From: Albibacillus kandeliae
Lineage (GTDB): Bacteria > Pseudomonadota > Alphaproteobacteria > Rhodobacterales > Rhodobacteraceae
Assembly (NCBI RefSeq): GCF_003116585.1
Contig: NZ_QEHM01000008.1
Location: forward strand, 1-64,000
DNA: 64,000 nucleotides
Direction: 5' to 3'
Positions 62,518-64,000 of the stretch are shown here, piece after piece; positions within the stretch are counted from its first letter, which is position 1, and every line of letters starts with the position of its first letter. Under the pieces are notes generated by a model that was not told where the DNA came from, did no database searches, and saw only the letters and a program-made list of their open reading frames with translations. The position numbers and the translations under genes are program-made.

Positions 62518-63564
62518 ATGGCGAACCTCTCCGCGCTTTCCCCCCTCTGGACCACCGGCCTGTCCCTCGTGATCGGGGGCGTCGGCGCAGCCGCTGCGAC
62601 CTGGCTCTCGTTGCCCGCGCCGATCCTGATCGGCCCCGCTGTCGCCGTCTGCATCGCGGCGCTCGCCGGTCTGAAAATGGACATCGACAGCCGCGCGCGC
62701 GACCTCTGTTTCGTGGTGCTGGGCGTCAGCCTCGGGGCCGGGTTCAACGCTGAAGCGGGGGCGGCGCTGCTGCACTGGCCCCTCGCCTTCGTCGCCCTGG
62801 TGGCCGGACTGCTGGTGACGATGCTGGCCAGCCGGCAGATCCTCGAACGCGGTTTCGGGCTGGACCGACGGTCGGCGGTGCTGGCCTCGGCTCCGGGGCA
62901 CCTGAGTTTCGTGATGAGCCTTGCGGCCGACACCCGTTCGGACGTGGCGCGGATTGCCGTGATCCAGAGCATCCGCCTGCTGGCGCTGACGCTGATCGTT
63001 CCCTTCGTGGCGCTGGCGATGGGCTTTCCGATGGCCGATATCGGCATCATCGCGGGCCCGGTGATGTCGGTGCCGGAGCTGGTTGCGCTCTGCGCGCTCG
63101 GGGTGGTGCTGGGGCTGATCTTTGCGCGCTTCCGAGTTCCCGCCGCCCTGCTGCTTGGCGGTATGGCGGTGTCGGGCCTTGGCCATGTCACCGGCCTTGC
63201 CACCGGGAGCCTGCCCAAGGTGGTGATCACCCCGGCCTACGTCGTCCTTGGCACGCTGATCGGCACACGCTTTTCGGGGATCAGCCTTGCGCAGCTTCGC
63301 GACTCGTTCCTGGCCGGGACGCTGATCACGGTGATGGCCGCGGCGGTGGCCGTGCTGACCGCCGTCCCGGTGGCGCTGGCCCTCGGGATGCCCGCCGCGC
63401 ATGTGTTGACGGCCTTTGCGCCCGGGGGGCTTGAGACGATGATCGCCCTCGGCACGACGCTGCACGCCGATCCGGGCTTTGTCGTCGCCTGCCACATCAT
63501 GCGGCTGATGGCGCTGCTGGTGCTGATCCCGCTGCTGCTGGGGCGCAACCGGGCCGAAGCCTGA
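62518..63564 (+). CDS. AbrB family (transporter-like) membrane protein
   Basis: A 348-residue protein with about ten helices in two repeats (GGVGAAAATWLSLPAPILIG ... VVLGVSLGAGF and ALLLGGMAVSGLGHVTG ... VVLGTLIGTRFSGI) and a conserved FAPGGLETMIALG near the C-terminus, also seen earlier as ASAPGHLSFVMSLA. This is the AbrB/'ammonia monooxygenase-like' membrane family, unrelated to the AbrB DNA-binding protein. Substrate unknown. The stop abuts the convergent Fur-family gene. Confidence 0.87.
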   Translation: MANLSALSPLWTTGLSLVIGGVGAAAATWLSLPAPILIGPAVAVCIAALAGLKMDIDSRARDLCFVVLGVSLGAGFNAEAGAALLHWPLAFVALVAGLLVTMLASRQILERGFGLDRRSAVLASAPGHLSFVMSLAADTRSDVARIAVIQSIRLLALTLIVPFVALAMGFPMADIGIIAGPVMSVPELVALCALGVVLGLIFARFRVPAALLLGGMAVSGLGHVTGLATGSLPKVVITPAYVVLGTLIGTRFSGISLAQLRDSFLAGTLITVMAAAVAVLTAVPVALALGMPAAHVLTAFAPGGLETMIALGTTLHADPGFVVACHIMRLMALLVLIPLLLGRNRAEA

Positions 63565-63978
63565 TCAAACCTTCTTGCGCGGCACCCCGTAGAGTTCGAG
63601 GCGATGGCCGCGCAGGTCGTAGCCCAGCTTGGCGGCGATCTTTTCCTGCAGAGCCTCGATCTCGGGGTCCACGAATTCGATGACCTCGCCGGAATGCAGG
63701 TCGATCAGGTGGTCGTGGTGTTCGCGCGTGGCATCCTCATAGCGCGCACGCCCGTCGCCGAACTCGAGCCGTTCGAGAATGCCCGCCTCTTCGAACAGCT
63801 TCACGGTGCGGTAGACCGTGGCGATGGAAATACCGGAATCAAGCGCACTGGCGCGGGCGTAGAGCTCTTCCACGTCGGGGTGGTCGGTGCTGTCCTCGAG
63901 AACCTGCGCGATGGTCCGCCGCTGGCCTGTCATTCGCAAGCCCTTGGCCTCGCAGCGAGCCATGATCGTTTCCGGCAT
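63565..63978 (-). CDS. fur: Fur-family metal-responsive regulator (Fur/Mur type)
   Basis: A 137-residue repressor. The winged HTH spans about 10-85 (GLRMTGQRRTIAQVLEDS, ISIATVYRTVKLFEEAGIL); the dimerisation domain holds the metal ligands in EHHDHLIDLHSGEVIEF. C-terminal CxxC zinc motifs are absent. In Rhodobacterales this type often answers to manganese (Mur) rather than iron, so the metal is uncertain. GGGAGG lies just upstream of ATG 63978. Confidence 0.92.
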   Translation of the reverse strand: MPETIMARCEAKGLRMTGQRRTIAQVLEDSTDHPDVEELYARASALDSGISIATVYRTVKLFEEAGILERLEFGDGRARYEDATREHHDHLIDLHSGEVIEFVDPEIEALQEKIAAKLGYDLRGHRLELYGVPRKKV

Positions 63979-64000
63979 AACACCTCCCTCAGCGGTCCTG

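Noticed and set aside
62518-63564. AbrB as a DNA-binding transition-state regulator
   Set aside because: The protein is a polytopic membrane protein; the shared name is a coincidence.

Overview
The window is 64 kb of high-GC chromosome from an alphaproteobacterium, most likely order Rhodobacterales (Roseobacter/Rhodobacter relatives). The evidence is gene content and order: lptF-lptG-lptD-surA-pdxA-rsmA, prfA-prmC-DUF4167, pepA-holC, a Fur/Mur-type regulator, a GapR-like DUF2312 protein, GSCFA and RTX proteins, and a TTAA-N7-TTAA CtrA-type box. No rRNA, tRNA, CRISPR array or insertion sequence was seen. The taxonomic call is inference from gene content only.

Layout. 1-2.1 kb: the integrase end of an integrated element (DUF2312 tail, two small HTH proteins, tyrosine recombinase, candidate att core). 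2.3-10.3 kb: two RTX proteins flanking a chromate resistance pair (chrBA), a YqaA-type membrane protein and a divergent quinone oxidoreductase/ArsR pair. 10.5-17.1 kb: a putrescine uptake and oxidation operon closely matching ydcSTUV-patD (ydcW) of E. coli, with a LysR regulator upstream and a candidate operator near -65 of a candidate promoter. 17.2-21 kb: an S33-type hydrolase, an LprI/MliC-like protein and an AraC regulator. 21.1-29.4 kb: an accessory run on the minus strand of exported or surface-type proteins: two SH3 proteins sharing a C-terminal 'TGC' module, a lipoprotein, three SGNH-type proteins (one fused to RTX repeats), a GSCFA protein and a CPBP protease. 29.5-38.4 kb: small housekeeping and membrane genes (TfoX-C, Pmp3, DUF4112, GFA, ndk, MFS, ABC-F, hybrid histidine kinase, MarC, aspartic protease). 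38.4-50.8 kb: core genes (holC, pepA, LPS export and assembly, pdxA, rsmA, DUF4167, prmC, prfA). 50.9-58.5 kb: two ureohydrolases with an M20 amidohydrolase, mazG, a sulfotransferase-like protein, a nucleoside hydrolase and GNAT enzymes. 58.6-64 kb: a small lipoprotein, an orphan coiled-coil protein, eno, an EamA exporter, an AbrB-like protein and a Fur-family regulator.

How genes work together. The two polyamine loci complement each other on paper: tandem ureohydrolases could make putrescine from agmatine (or cleave related guanidino compounds), while YdcSTUV/PatD imports putrescine and oxidises aminobutyraldehyde toward GABA. lptF/lptG/lptD and surA form one overlapping run for outer membrane biogenesis. 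The most interesting accessory feature is the 21-29 kb run of secreted esterase-like and SH3 proteins, which may act on envelope or extracellular glycans; no function is proven by sequence alone. Three RTX proteins occur with no type I exporter in the window, so their exporter must be encoded elsewhere.
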